Shown here: positions 18,195 to 27,441 of the stretch, one piece after another | How positions within the stretch are numbered: position 1 is the first letter of the stretch | Layout of the letters: the number at the start of each line of letters is the position of its first letter | NCBI GenBank assembly: GCA_021777055.1 | Contig: JAIQZO010000084.1 | Location: forward strand, 1-64,000 | DNA from: Candidatus Anammoxibacter sp. | GTDB lineage: Bacteria; Planctomycetota; Brocadiia; Brocadiales; Anammoxibacteraceae | DNA: 64,000 bases | Direction of reading: 5' to 3' | Notes under the pieces: generated by a model | The model's input: only the letters and a program-made list of their open reading frames with translations | Database searches by the model: none | Told to the model about the DNA's origin: nothing | Position numbers and translations under genes: made by a program

Positions 18195-19590
18195 TAACCA
18201 TCTCCTTATTTAATTGATACATATCGCTATCTTCAAAACCAACATCTTCATATTTTTGTAGCTTGTTTCTTAACGTCCTTGCTGTTACTTTTAATATTTT
18301 CGCCGCTTTCTCTTTATTCCCTGATGTATGCTTTAGAGTTTGTAAGATAAGATCTCTTTCCATGTCTTCAATAGTCTGGCCAACTTGTACACTCGTACTG
18401 CTTTTCTGCACTTCGGCAGTCTTGTATCCGTTAAAAAAATGTTCCGCATCAACCTCCTCAACATCGGCTAACAATACAGCACGATGAACCACATTTTTTA
18501 ACTCTCTTATATTACCTGGCCAACTGTATTCTGTTAGTGTTGCCATGGCACTTTTACTTACAGATTTAACAATACCCAACCCCTCTTTTCTATACCTGTT
18601 TAGGTAATAATCAACAAGCAAAGGAATATCCTCTCTCCTCTCTCGAAGTGGTGGTATAAATTGGGGTATAACATTTAATCGATAAAAAAGATCCTGCCTG
18701 AAATTCCCTTTATTCACCTCTTCAACGATATCTCTATTTGTCGTAGCAATGATCCGAACGTCTACCTTTATGGTTTTACAGCCCCCAACTCTTTCAAACT
18801 CCTCTTCCTCAAGCACTCGCAATAATTTAGCCTGTACAGAAGGGGCTATTTCAGTAACCTCATCCAAAAGCAAAGTCCCCTCATTGGCAAGCTCAAACCG
18901 TCCTATTCTCTTTGATAGAGCACCTGTAAAAGCACCTTTTTCATGTCCAAACAACTCGCTCTCTAACAAGCTTTCTGATAAAGCCGCACAGTTTACTCTG
19001 ATAAAAGGCTTATTACTTCTAGGACTATTCATATGTATGGCGCTTGCAATCAACTCTTTTCCGGTCCCACTCTCACCTTGAATAAGGACACTGGCTTTAC
19101 TTTTAGCAATATTTACTGTCTGTTTATATAGTAAATCCATAGACAAGTTATTGGAAAAGATCATCTCTTTATTTCCACTATTACTATAATTTGATCTCCA
19201 ATACCTGTTTTCATTTAACAACCTTTGCTTCTCTTCTACACGTTCTATAAGAAAATCTAATTGTTCAGGAGAAAACGGTTTAATAATATAATCACACGCC
19301 CCCTTTCGTATCGCGTCAACTGCGGATTCGATGGTACCATACGCAGTCATAATCACAAATATTGTCTCAGGGGAAATCTCGCTTACAGAATCCATTACTG
19401 CCATACCGTTTTTCCCGGGCATTTTCATATCTGTAAATATAAGGTCGTAGTCACTTTTTTGGGCCTTCTCAATCCCTATCTCGCCATTGGCAGCAGTATC
19501 AACGTCATAGCCCTTTTGAGACAACGCTTCATACACATATTCACGGCTTACAGGATCATCATCTATAACTAAAATCCGATCGACACTCAT
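18187..19590 (-). CDS. NtrC-family sigma-54 response regulator (FlrC/FleR-like)
   Basis: Transcription activator for sigma-54 RNA polymerase. The receiver domain (1-115) has the acidic pocket IDDD and phosphoacceptor Asp54 (FTDMKMPGKNG). The AAA+ domain (about 145-375) has Walker A GESGTGKE and the sigma-54-contacting GAFTGA loop (219-224). A Fis-type helix-turn-helix ends the chain (GNKEKAAKILKVTARTLRNKL). It overlaps its histidine kinase by 32 bases and flgB by eight. Its place suggests control of class II/III flagellar genes, as FlrBC does in Vibrio. No sigma-54 site was found directly in front of flgB. Confidence 0.9.
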   Translation of the reverse strand: MSVDRILVIDDDPVSREYVYEALSQKGYDVDTAANGEIGIEKAQKSDYDLIFTDMKMPGKNGMAVMDSVSEISPETIFVIMTAYGTIESAVDAIRKGACDYIIKPFSPEQLDFLIERVEEKQRLLNENRYWRSNYSNSGNKEMIFSNNLSMDLLYKQTVNIAKSKASVLIQGESGTGKELIASAIHMNSPRSNKPFIRVNCAALSESLLESELFGHEKGAFTGALSKRIGRFELANEGTLLLDEVTEIAPSVQAKLLRVLEEEEFERVGGCKTIKVDVRIIATTNRDIVEEVNKGNFRQDLFYRLNVIPQFIPPLRERREDIPLLVDYYLNRYRKEGLGIVKSVSKSAMATLTEYSWPGNIRELKNVVHRAVLLADVEEVDAEHFFNGYKTAEVQKSSTSVQVGQTIEDMERDLILQTLKHTSGNKEKAAKILKVTARTLRNKLQKYEDVGFEDSDMYQLNKEMVNV

Positions 19591-20896
19591 CTTTTAACCT
19601 CCAATTGACATCAGCGCTAAGACTTGCTTCCTTTACTTCAGGAAATAACAGCCGGAACGTCGTACCATTACCCAATGTACTCTCTAATTCTATCTGCCCC
19701 TTATGCATCTTTATTATCTTCTGGACAAGGCTTAACCCCAATCCGGTCCCATTAGACTTTGTTGTATAGAATGGCTCAAATATCCTCGCCAAAGACTCCT
19801 CATTAATACCAACTCCATTATCAGCAATTGAAATTTCAATATCACTGCCACAGCTCATGGCATTATCATTAAAACGGGAATGTATCTTAACAAGCACTGA
19901 ACCTGAACCGCTAATGGCTTGAAATGAATTTTTTAATAGATTAAAGAACACCTGGTAGAGCATTATACGATCACAGTTTAGAAAAGCAGACCTCATCTCG
20001 TAATCCGTACTGATATCAATGCTGTTCCCTGACATGCGGAGGTCTTCCCTGGCAATAGATATAACCTCGTCCATGATCTCCATCACATCATGCACTTTTA
20101 CATCCGGTTTTATAGGCTTTGCAAGCATTAGCAAATCCGTTACCATATTATTCAGATTATCAACCCCTTTAACGATATGGTTAACAAATCGTTTCCTTGG
20201 ATCTTTATGGTTGAATCCGCCATCTAGCAGGGAAGCAAACCCCTTTATACCATTTAACGGATTACGAATCTCATGGGCTATACTTGCAGTCATTTCACCT
20301 ATTGACGCCAGGTTATCAGCTTCTTCAAGACGATTCTCCAGCATTTTTATTTCCGACAGGTCCTTAAATACCTCTACAGCACCTATCACAGACCCATCAT
20401 TCTCTTTCAATAAAGAGACACTACTCTCTACCCAGATTTTCTTATTACCCGGGCCAACAACTTCTCTCTTCCGACTTATGAGATTGAGCTTATTATTTAC
20501 TGCAATGTTTAACAGCGAGCCGCTACCATTAGCGCTGGCCATAACCTCTTCACATGAACGCTTCAAAACCTTATCTCTTTCAATTCCCAAAATCTCCAGC
20601 CCGGCCTTATTAATTGTTGTAACTTTACCTTCTAAATCGATAGCAACAACACCACTATGCATACTCTCTAAAATACTGTTTACATACTGTGTTGTACGGT
20701 TAAGTTCGTCAACCTTATCTCTCAATTCCTTGTTTTTCTCCTCCATCTCTTTATCTACCAACTCAACCCTTTTTCGCAGGTGCCCATACAAATCCGCCAA
20801 CTTTTGCGATGATTGTTTAAATTTGCCAAACGCCAAATTTAATTCATCTTCAACAACTTCATTATCTTTACCAGATTTTGCCATATTTATTTTCAT
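19559..20896 (-). CDS. PAS-domain sensor histidine kinase (FlrB/FleS-like)
   Basis: Cytoplasmic kinase without transmembrane helices. A coiled coil (about 30-75) leads into a PAS domain (about 75-185), a DHp domain with phosphorylated His208 (ASIAHEIRNPLNGIKGF), and an HATPase domain with N-box FFNLLKNSFQA, G1 DNGVGI and G2 GTGLGLSL. It is probably the cognate kinase of the overlapping NtrC-type regulator. The lack of a membrane sensor fits kinases that monitor flagellar assembly internally. Confidence 0.9.
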   Translation of the reverse strand: MKINMAKSGKDNEVVEDELNLAFGKFKQSSQKLADLYGHLRKRVELVDKEMEEKNKELRDKVDELNRTTQYVNSILESMHSGVVAIDLEGKVTTINKAGLEILGIERDKVLKRSCEEVMASANGSGSLLNIAVNNKLNLISRKREVVGPGNKKIWVESSVSLLKENDGSVIGAVEVFKDLSEIKMLENRLEEADNLASIGEMTASIAHEIRNPLNGIKGFASLLDGGFNHKDPRKRFVNHIVKGVDNLNNMVTDLLMLAKPIKPDVKVHDVMEIMDEVISIAREDLRMSGNSIDISTDYEMRSAFLNCDRIMLYQVFFNLLKNSFQAISGSGSVLVKIHSRFNDNAMSCGSDIEISIADNGVGINEESLARIFEPFYTTKSNGTGLGLSLVQKIIKMHKGQIELESTLGNGTTFRLLFPEVKEASLSADVNWRLKDECRSDFSYR

Positions 20897-20987
20897 GTCT
20901 TATTTCTCCACCTTATTAAACATAATACGGCGTAGCCGCTATCAAATTATCCACTCTTCACTTGAGACTTTTAACCCTATATATTTA

Positions 20988-21908
20988 TTACTGCTTGCCT
21001 GTATTTGCAGATACAACCCTGGACTCTACCTTATCGTTCCATTCCTTCCACCACATTGAGTCCTGAATGTACCACGCTGCTTGTTCCGCCCAAAAGCTAT
21101 CTGGATACTTATTAATAAATTCCTGATACATTTTGGCGGCCTCATCAAACTTTTTAACTGCCCTATAACAGTTACATATTTGAAATTGGGCCCAAATATA
21201 ATCCCTCTCGTTTATAGCTCCAACTTTAACCATCTTATAAGCCTTCCACGCGTCATGGTATTTCCCTCCTTCATAAAGAACCTCTGCTTTATCAAACGGA
21301 TTGACATAACGATCATTGTTCTCTTTAGATTCAGCGGCAACCTTAACTTCCCCGCTTTTCCCTTCTGCCTGAGATTCCTTTTCTTTACTACTATCATTTG
21401 TAACTAACTTTTCCTTTACTGGAGACAACTTGATCACTCCAGGCTTTGACTTTTCAACGCCAGCATCAGCGGCTTTACTCTGATCCATATCCACAAGTTC
21501 CGTTTTAGCAGAAACATTCTGACGCAACCCCTCAAACTTCTGGTCAAGCTTACCCAGATAATCCTTCTCTTTTTTTAGATATTCAAGCAACTCATCATAA
21601 GTTGTAACATCTTCATAAAAATCATCCTTATCTTTATTATTTGAGGAAGCAATGTTTTTCTCTTCAGCGTTTTCCCCTTTAGCTAAGGCATTGGGGGCAG
21701 CACCAAGCAAGGTGTCAGGAGATTTAACACCAAGCGAGGCGCCAGGAGATTTCATATTAACATGGTTAGAATGTATAACCACTTCATTCTCATTCGCATT
21801 GTCTTCTGCGTGTACCGTGGCGATCAGACTCACACTAAAAAACACGAAAAACATACCAACACAACCGGCTACGGTCCTTTGCTTAATTTTCTTCATATTT
21901 ATCCTCAC
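20988..21908 (-). CDS. Exported TPR/YbgF-like protein
   Basis: Signal peptide at about 1-31 (GMFFVFFSVSLIATVHA), a low-complexity Lys/Glu/Ser-rich middle with a short coiled coil (about 95-130), and C-terminal tetratricopeptide repeats (about 205-300) such as YEGGKYHDAWKAYKMV and KKFDEAAKMYQEFINKYPDSFWAEQA. The YPDSFWAEQA pattern resembles the TPR domain of CpoB/YbgF, which coordinates cell-wall synthesis with the Tol-Pal system. It lies first in the motility block, 91 bases before the kinase; a role in stator or envelope attachment is possible but unproven. Confidence 0.65.
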   Translation of the reverse strand: MRINMKKIKQRTVAGCVGMFFVFFSVSLIATVHAEDNANENEVVIHSNHVNMKSPGASLGVKSPDTLLGAAPNALAKGENAEEKNIASSNNKDKDDFYEDVTTYDELLEYLKKEKDYLGKLDQKFEGLRQNVSAKTELVDMDQSKAADAGVEKSKPGVIKLSPVKEKLVTNDSSKEKESQAEGKSGEVKVAAESKENNDRYVNPFDKAEVLYEGGKYHDAWKAYKMVKVGAINERDYIWAQFQICNCYRAVKKFDEAAKMYQEFINKYPDSFWAEQAAWYIQDSMWWKEWNDKVESRVVSANTGKQ

Positions 21909-22416
21909 AGACTATAGAAATTAAATAAGTGCGTAACATTAGTTTCAGGCTATACGACCTGAAGAACTGTACGGAAATAACTTGCACATTCAGCGCAACC
22001 ATTAAAGTACTCAAGCAAAATAAATGCCAACGCAATATTTAGTTCAAAAGAAGCATGAAATCAAAGACTTCATAGAGACACAAGATAGGCATACTTACAA
22101 CCTAAACCATGCCATATTACTATATATAGTATTGTTCGTTACAAAGATGACCGGACAAAAAAGAATTTAATGCTTTATTCTTTATCACCAAATTCTTCTA
22201 TTTCTAAAGGTAGAAAATTTAGACAAGTGAATATATTTTCAACGCCCAGACTCTAATCACCAAATCCTCAATACGGCAAAAACAGAGTTTGAGATTTGAT
22301 AAAATCTTTAAGGATTTAGAACCTTATACCCATACAAACCTATAGTAAATTTGCGGGTAAAACAGATAATTTCTTCAATCCTATTTCCCAAACAAAGATT
22401 TTCTATCTGTTTTTAT
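21909..22416. other. Divergent intergenic region between the TPR gene and nikR
   Basis: About 500 AT-rich bases with no credible coding frame. It must contain the promoter of the minus-strand motility block, but no clear -35/-10 or -24/-12 pair stands out. Confidence 0.4.
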
Positions 22417-22444
22417 TTGATTTCACAAACATTTGTGCTATTAT
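22417..22444 (+). promoter_or_regulatory. nikR promoter with palindromic operator in the spacer
   Basis: TTGATT and TATTAT are separated by 16 bases. The spacer contains the inverted repeat CACAAACATTTGTG (22424-22437), where a repressor would block polymerase. Autoregulation by NikR is the simplest idea, although the site does not match the E. coli GTATGA-N16-TCATAC operator. Confidence 0.5.
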
Positions 22445-22508
22445 TAAAACAATAGTGACACGCAATTTTGATATTTTATGATTTCAAAAAGAACACATAC
22501 TGAAAACA

Positions 22509-22928
22509 ATGACAGAATTAAGCAGGTTCGGAGTTTCCATGGAACCGGCTCTCTTAAAAGAGTTTGATAAATTTATCACTGACAAAGGTTATAAGAACAG
22601 ATCAGAAGCAATCCGTGACATAATCAGGAGAGATTTGGTGGAAAATGAGTGGAATAACGGAAAAGAGAATGCCGTTGGTACAATAACAATTGTATATAAT
22701 CATCATAAATGGAGATTATCAGACAAACTTACGGAAATACAGCACCGCTACCACTCTTTTGTTGTTTCAACTTTACATGTACACCTTGACCACGATAATT
22801 GTATGGAGGTGCTTGTGCTCAGGGCAAAAAGTGGGGAGATTAAGACCATTGCCGACGTATTGACCAGCACCAAGGGTGTAAAACATTGCAAATTGATGAT
22901 TACAGCATGTGATAATAAACTGCTATGA
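22509..22928 (+). CDS. nikR: Nickel-responsive transcriptional regulator NikR
   Basis: Ribbon-helix-helix repressor (RFGVSMEPALLKEFDKFI, NRSEAIRDIIRR, residues 5-45) fused to an ACT-like nickel-binding domain. The metal ligands are recognisable: the HH pair at about 60-61 region, His in QHRYHSF, and the cluster LHVHLDHDNCMEVL that holds the two His and one Cys of the square-planar site. Length 139 aa is typical. It precedes a nickel-permease gene, implying control of nickel uptake for Ni enzymes such as CODH/ACS. The ribosome binding site is weak. Confidence 0.95.
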   Translation: MTELSRFGVSMEPALLKEFDKFITDKGYKNRSEAIRDIIRRDLVENEWNNGKENAVGTITIVYNHHKWRLSDKLTEIQHRYHSFVVSTLHVHLDHDNCMEVLVLRAKSGEIKTIADVLTSTKGVKHCKLMITACDNKLL

Positions 22929-22936
22929 TTTTAGAA

Positions 22937-23114
22937 GTCGTCCACAAATAGCTTGTAGATTTTTCGCCTAAATTTAGATTTAGATTAGATTTGTTCAAAC
23001 TGATTGAACCAAATGGGAAGCATAGCCTTAGCTAAGTTAAGAATTTGGAGATTGAAAATTGGACAAAGATAGTCTGAAGATAAATGCAAAATGTATAAGC
23101 TATTAATGGACGAC
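22937..23114. repeat. Imperfect palindromic repeat, family B copy 2
   Basis: The ends are exact complements: GTCGTCCA at the left and TGGACGAC at the right. Pairing continues (AATAGCTTGTAGATTTT against AATAGCTTATACATTTT). The core shows AGATTTGTTCAAACTGATTG, GGAAGCATAGCC and GGACAAAGATA, as in the copies at 3019, 32811 and 48215. It separates nikR from the permease gene, so transcripts from nikR would contain the hairpin. Confidence 0.75.
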
Positions 23115-23166
23115 TCCTTAGGTAATATATAATATACAGTACAATTAGGAAGGAAATACAATTAAT

Positions 23167-23880
23167 ATGACAAATGAAATAATGATACTTGCAGTAACAG
23201 CCGTCTCCATTGCCTTTTTTCACACACTACTGGGGCCTGACCATTACATACCTTTTATCTCTATGGCAAAATCTCGACAATGGTCACTGGCCAAGACTTC
23301 CTGGATTACAGGTTTATGCGGCTTAGGCCATATTGCCAGTTCTGTTATACTAGGAATTGTCGGTATCGGATTTGGGGTTTCAATTAGCAAAATAACCCAC
23401 ACAGAGTCAATCCGCGGGGAGATAGCAGCCTGGTTCCTTATTGCATTCGGGATAGTCTATTTTATCTGGGGCGTTCGCAAAGCGATTAGAAGCCGCGAAC
23501 ATTCCCACAAACACGATCATATAGATGGAAGTAATCACGTACATACCCATTCACACAAAGAAAAACACCTGCATATACATTCTGACAAGAAAGAGAGGAA
23601 CATTACACCATGGATTCTCTTTACCATATTCTTTTTTGGCCCATGCGAACCACTAGTACCAATACTTATGTATCCAGCAGCCAAAAGCAGTATATTTGGG
23701 TTAATACTGATAACAAGCACATTTGGGCTAATAACTATTTTGACTATGCTTGGAGTTGTACTAACAGCATCATTAGGTGTAAATCTATTTCCACTTAAAA
23801 GGCTTGAAAGGCATACCCACGCCATGGCAGGAGCTACTCTATTTTTTTGCGGCATTTCAATCCAGTTTCTAGGGTTATGA
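23167..23880 (+). CDS. NicO/UreH-type nickel permease with His-rich loop
   Basis: Polytopic membrane protein with about six transmembrane helices. Helix I carries the HTLLGPDHYIPF signature of the NicO/HupE/UreH superfamily. The central cytosolic loop (about 120-145) is strikingly His-rich (EHSHKHDH, HVHTHSHKEKHLHIHS) and should bind metal. The later FFGPCEPLVPILMYPA segment is the second conserved half. Nickel rather than cobalt is favoured because nikR lies directly upstream. The start ATG is preceded by AGGAAGG. Length 237 aa matches the UreH-like branch. Confidence 0.82.
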   Translation: MTNEIMILAVTAVSIAFFHTLLGPDHYIPFISMAKSRQWSLAKTSWITGLCGLGHIASSVILGIVGIGFGVSISKITHTESIRGEIAAWFLIAFGIVYFIWGVRKAIRSREHSHKHDHIDGSNHVHTHSHKEKHLHIHSDKKERNITPWILFTIFFFGPCEPLVPILMYPAAKSSIFGLILITSTFGLITILTMLGVVLTASLGVNLFPLKRLERHTHAMAGATLFFCGISIQFLGL

Positions 23881-24017
23881 TACTTTTAGTAACTATAAGT
23901 ATGCAGTAGTCAGAAGCCAGAATTCAGAAAAAAACATTAGTCACCAGGTTAGATTAGAATAGTAGAAAAAACTAAGAGAGCCAAACCGTAGTCAGTCAGC
24001 ACGGCCACAACATTACA

Positions 24018-25598
24018 ATGAACGTTATTGACTGGACAATCATTATCATATACCTTATCTCCATGATAGGATTTAGCGTCTATCTGGGAAAAGGACAGCA
24101 TAGCCAGGTTGATTATTATGTTGGCGGACGCAACCTGCCATGGTGGGCCGTAGGGATTTCCACAATGGCAACTCAAACATCGGCGATTAGTTTTATTTCT
24201 GTACCTGCCTTTGTTGCCTTAAACCCTGATGGAGGGCTAATCTGGCTTCAGTATGAACTCGCAGTGCCGTTATCTATCATTGCGGTCATGGTAACACTGG
24301 TTCCGTTTTTCCGAAAAATGGAGCTGGTAAGCGTATATGAATATCTGGAACTGAGGTTCAGTCCATCCGTAAGGTACCTTATGAGCGGCGTATTTCTCAT
24401 AAGCAGGGGGCTTGCCACAGGTGTGCTGGTTTATGCCAGCGGCATTGTACTCTCCGTTTGCCTAGACATCCCCATATGGTCAACCATACTAATTATCGGC
24501 GTAGTTACTGTAGTTTATGATACCATTGGCGGTATGGCTGCAGTAGTATACTCAGATGTGATACAAATGGGTATACTTATCGCAGGGGTAATAATATGCA
24601 TAGTATATGCCACAATAGAGGTTGGTGGAATTGAAACAGTCATCACCTCCTTCCCTCCTGAAAGATGGAAAGCAATTGATTTCTCAACTGGACTTGGCGA
24701 CGGCTCCACTACCCCATTCTGGGGATTCCTGATCGGAAGTTTCTTTCTCTACGTCTCTTACTATGGTACAGATCAAAGCCAGGTTCAGCGTGAACTCTCA
24801 GCACCATCTACTGAAGATACCAGACGTTCTCTCCTTTTTAACGGACTGGCCAGATTCCCATTAACTATCATCTACACCTTTCTAGGAATATCCCTAGGTG
24901 CAGTCTTACTGGTTTCACCAGAGTTAAAATCTTTAGTACCGAAAGATCGTTTAGATTACATGGTCCCGCTATTTATACTCCACCACCTGCCCACAGGAAT
25001 AAAAGCAATCCTGTTTGCCGCTATTTTAGCCGCCTCCATGTCCAGCCTTGATTCCGCACTCAACTCTTTGTCTGCAGCAACCATGAATGATTTTATCAGG
25101 GGCAAGAATAGCATATCTAAGAACAACATTCTGATTTTAAGTAAACTAACAACTGTTCTCTGGGGAATCGCAATTACAGGATTTGCCTTTTTGGTGGGAA
25201 ATATTTCTCCTACGGTTATAGAGAGTATCAACAAGATAGGATCAGCTTTTTACGGTCCCATCCTCGCCGCTTTTCTCTCTGGAATATTGTCAAAACGCGC
25301 AACTTCAACCGCAGTCTTTACCGGAGTCATTACCGGAGTAGGATTTAATCTGTTCTTATGGATCGCGTTACCTGACGTATTTTGGATGTGGTGGAACGTG
25401 TTCGGACTGATGGTATCAATAACAACAACATTAATTATAAGTTTAGTATCAAAAGCCCCCGGAGAAGAAACCGCAAAATATACACTGATTTACGGTGGGA
25501 CGCTTAAACATGAAAAAAAATGGATCAAGTGGTATCTATTGCTGGGCTGTTATTCTGTCTTTATTTTTATATTTATGGTGTTAATCAGCCGGAAATAA
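24018..25598 (+). CDS. Sodium:solute symporter (SSS/SLC5 family)
   Basis: 526 aa with about 13 transmembrane helices. The N-terminal segment DYYVGGRNLPWWAVGISTMATQTSAISFIS is the family hallmark, followed by YDTIGGMAAVVYSDVIQM and DSALNSLSAATMNDF (Na2-site region). The substrate (sugar, carboxylate, amino acid or urea-like) cannot be read from sequence. It stands 137 bases after the permease with no visible ribosome binding site or shared promoter, so coexpression with the nickel genes is uncertain. Confidence 0.88.
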   Translation: MNVIDWTIIIIYLISMIGFSVYLGKGQHSQVDYYVGGRNLPWWAVGISTMATQTSAISFISVPAFVALNPDGGLIWLQYELAVPLSIIAVMVTLVPFFRKMELVSVYEYLELRFSPSVRYLMSGVFLISRGLATGVLVYASGIVLSVCLDIPIWSTILIIGVVTVVYDTIGGMAAVVYSDVIQMGILIAGVIICIVYATIEVGGIETVITSFPPERWKAIDFSTGLGDGSTTPFWGFLIGSFFLYVSYYGTDQSQVQRELSAPSTEDTRRSLLFNGLARFPLTIIYTFLGISLGAVLLVSPELKSLVPKDRLDYMVPLFILHHLPTGIKAILFAAILAASMSSLDSALNSLSAATMNDFIRGKNSISKNNILILSKLTTVLWGIAITGFAFLVGNISPTVIESINKIGSAFYGPILAAFLSGILSKRATSTAVFTGVITGVGFNLFLWIALPDVFWMWWNVFGLMVSITTTLIISLVSKAPGEETAKYTLIYGGTLKHEKKWIKWYLLLGCYSVFIFIFMVLISRK

Positions 25599-25638
25599 AA
25601 TGTCCTCTTAGAGGATCGCAATATTTTTTGGCAATTAA

Positions 25639-25920
25639 GATATTTACCCCTGATGCAGCAAAAAAAAGATATTACCATACCTCTTATCTTCAAGATCCGA
25701 TCCCACAAACAAGCGCCCAAATCAACTTAAAGAAGTTTTACGCAATAGTGGCGCCTTGGTCCTTAACATTACTGCGATACCCGCACTGGTCCTGGTTTTA
25801 ATGGTGAAGTGAAAATGATAGGCAACAAGGCATTCGTTCTTTCTAATAAATGGGGAAACTTGTTAATTGCAATTTGGGAGAAATACTGAGCAGAAGAACT
25901 AGATGTGTGTATAGATAAGT
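25639..25920 (+). pseudogene. Decayed partial copy of the RNase HII-like gene
   Basis: Nucleotide similarity to the middle of the gene at 27442-28401 is easily followed, for example TCTTCAAGATCCGAT, AATCAACTTAAAGAAGTTTT, ATAGGCAACAAGGC and GGAAACTTGTTAATTG. Small indels and stops (AAATACTGAGCAG for AAATACGGAACAG) destroy the frame. It matches roughly 27764-28038 of the intact gene, so it is an internal segment without start or end: an old segmental duplication about 1.8 kb away. Confidence 0.8.
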
Positions 25921-26228
25921 AACGAATTAGGGCAAAACCTAACGCTCATTGTCAAATTAATCAAAATTTTTGAATATTCATTCCTCCCCTTGATACAAGA
26001 GATTAGGAGAATGGTATTTAATTAAACATCCTTCGCATTTACCTAATATCTTTATTCAGGGGGAGGAACTTTACACTATATAACTTACCACTACAATAAA
26101 TTAAAATAATAACCTCTATTTATCAGCTTAAAATACATCAATTAAAAAGGTCTCTTGGACCTGTTACCACATAGCTACTTAAGCAACACATTAATGATAA
26201 TATAAAAAATACAATAAATAATGAAAGC
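25921..26228. other. Gene-free AT-rich stretch
   Basis: No gene is seen. A strong Shine-Dalgarno-like AGGGGAGGAATG lies on the minus strand near 25980-26000 but opens only a six-codon frame. Confidence 0.4.
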
Positions 26229-26560
26229 AAAGAATATCAATTTTTTGGAATAATAATCACCTCCCTGAACTCTTTTTTTTTCAAGTTAAAGATACATTGA
26301 TTAATTTATCAATAAACACCTCCTTTAAGATTGCAATTTTAGTTAATAATGACAACTAAAGTATGTCTTCAAATAATATTTTATGACTTAAAAAAGAATA
26401 TCAATTTTCTGAAATAATAATCACCTCCCTGAACTCTTTTTTCAAGTTAAAGATACATTAATTGATTAATTTATCAATAAACACCTCCTTTAAGATTGCT
26501 GTTTTAGATAATAATGACAACTAAAGTATGTTTTCGGAATAATATTTTATGACCTAAAAA
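26229..26560. repeat. Tandem direct duplication of a 165-bp non-coding unit
   Basis: Two head-to-tail copies (26229-26392 and 26393-26560) share long blocks such as AATAATAATCACCTCCCTG, TTCAAGTTAAAGATACATT, TTTATCAATAAACACCTCC and ATAATGACAACTAAAGTATG. On the minus strand each unit holds two ribosome-binding-site-like motifs (AAAGGAGGTG and GGGAGGTG), followed only by very short frames. The function is unknown. Confidence 0.75.
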
Positions 26561-26946
26561 TTATAAGTGGCTTAATTTGTTGAAATAATTTTTGACACTA
26601 AAACTAATCGCAAACCGTGCGCCAAAGAAAAACCGTTGGTAAATAAACATTTTATCTTTAATAATACATTTGAGTTATGTAAGATTACGACAAATTTCGA
26701 TAATACTGCCACTCGCCACAAGCGCCAGCTTTCTAACGCCCGGAGTTAAATTTGTAACAATTTAGATAGAGAGCTGACTTCGCCACAAGAATATGGCATC
26801 TTTTATTATTTTACGATGATAGAATCACAAGCGATAATATTCTTTCTAACCAGCCTATAGAGCAAACAGTGAATTTCATCGTAGACCCATTCGCACGTTA
26901 CATAATGTGGTTTCTTCTGACGTTTTTAGGCAAATCCTCTATCTTT

Positions 26947-27140
26947 CAGCATTGTCCGGTTAGTCTTTTACCGTACAAAAAATGTTACATATTTATCGAT
27001 ATTTTACTGCAGCATAATGGAAAAATTGCCTAAAGTGCCTAAAATACTTAAAGTGCCTAAAGTTAATAGTGTTGTTTTTTATTAATAATAAATAAATTTC
27101 AATAACTTTAGCACATTTTAGGCATTTTAGGCACTCAACT
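26947..27140. mobile_element. TGCCTAAA-iteron element (family A), truncated copy 1
   Basis: The left end CAGCATTGTCCGGTTA matches the 16-bp terminal repeat of the intact copy at 28442-28672. It is followed by iterons TTGCCTAAAGTGCC, the AT-rich centre TTATTAATAATAAAT and inverted iterons TTTTAGGCATTTTAGGCAC. The right terminal repeat is missing. Confidence 0.75.
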
Positions 27141-27441
27141 ATATAGGGCTACCCATGCAACCAAAGTACTTTTGTTATCTTTTTTTTTCAATTCACTATC
27201 CATAAACTCACCTTTAATGCATTTGCGGTTATAATAATAATATCCTCACTTCCTTATAACATACAAACAACACCAATCGGCCTACCATCATATGCTGCTC
27301 ATCCTCAATTCTATGCCTAATACCGCAAGGATCTTCCGTTAGTTTCTTTCCTATCTTACCTTTTAAATTTGACATTGCGCTAAAGATTTATAATGATACT
27401 ATCATCTTTATATTATTCCCATTTTTCTAATTATTATCGTT
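27141..27441. other. Leader region of the RNase HII-like gene
   Basis: No gene seen. The ATG of the downstream gene is preceded only by AT-rich sequence without a clear ribosome binding site. Confidence 0.4.

Noticed and set aside
20019..21059. 346-codon plus-strand frame opposite the histidine kinase
   Set aside because: It is antisense to a gene with clear kinase motifs; Ser/Leu/Ile-rich shadow translation.
21980..22010. Sigma-54 promoter for the motility block on the minus strand (TGGTTGCGCTGAATGTGCAA)
   Set aside because: The GG-to-GC spacing is 13 bases instead of 10.
27025..27140. TGCCTAAA iterons as a plasmid or chromosomal replication origin
   Set aside because: The same block recurs five times with transposon-like ends; no rep or dnaA gene or DnaA boxes accompany it.
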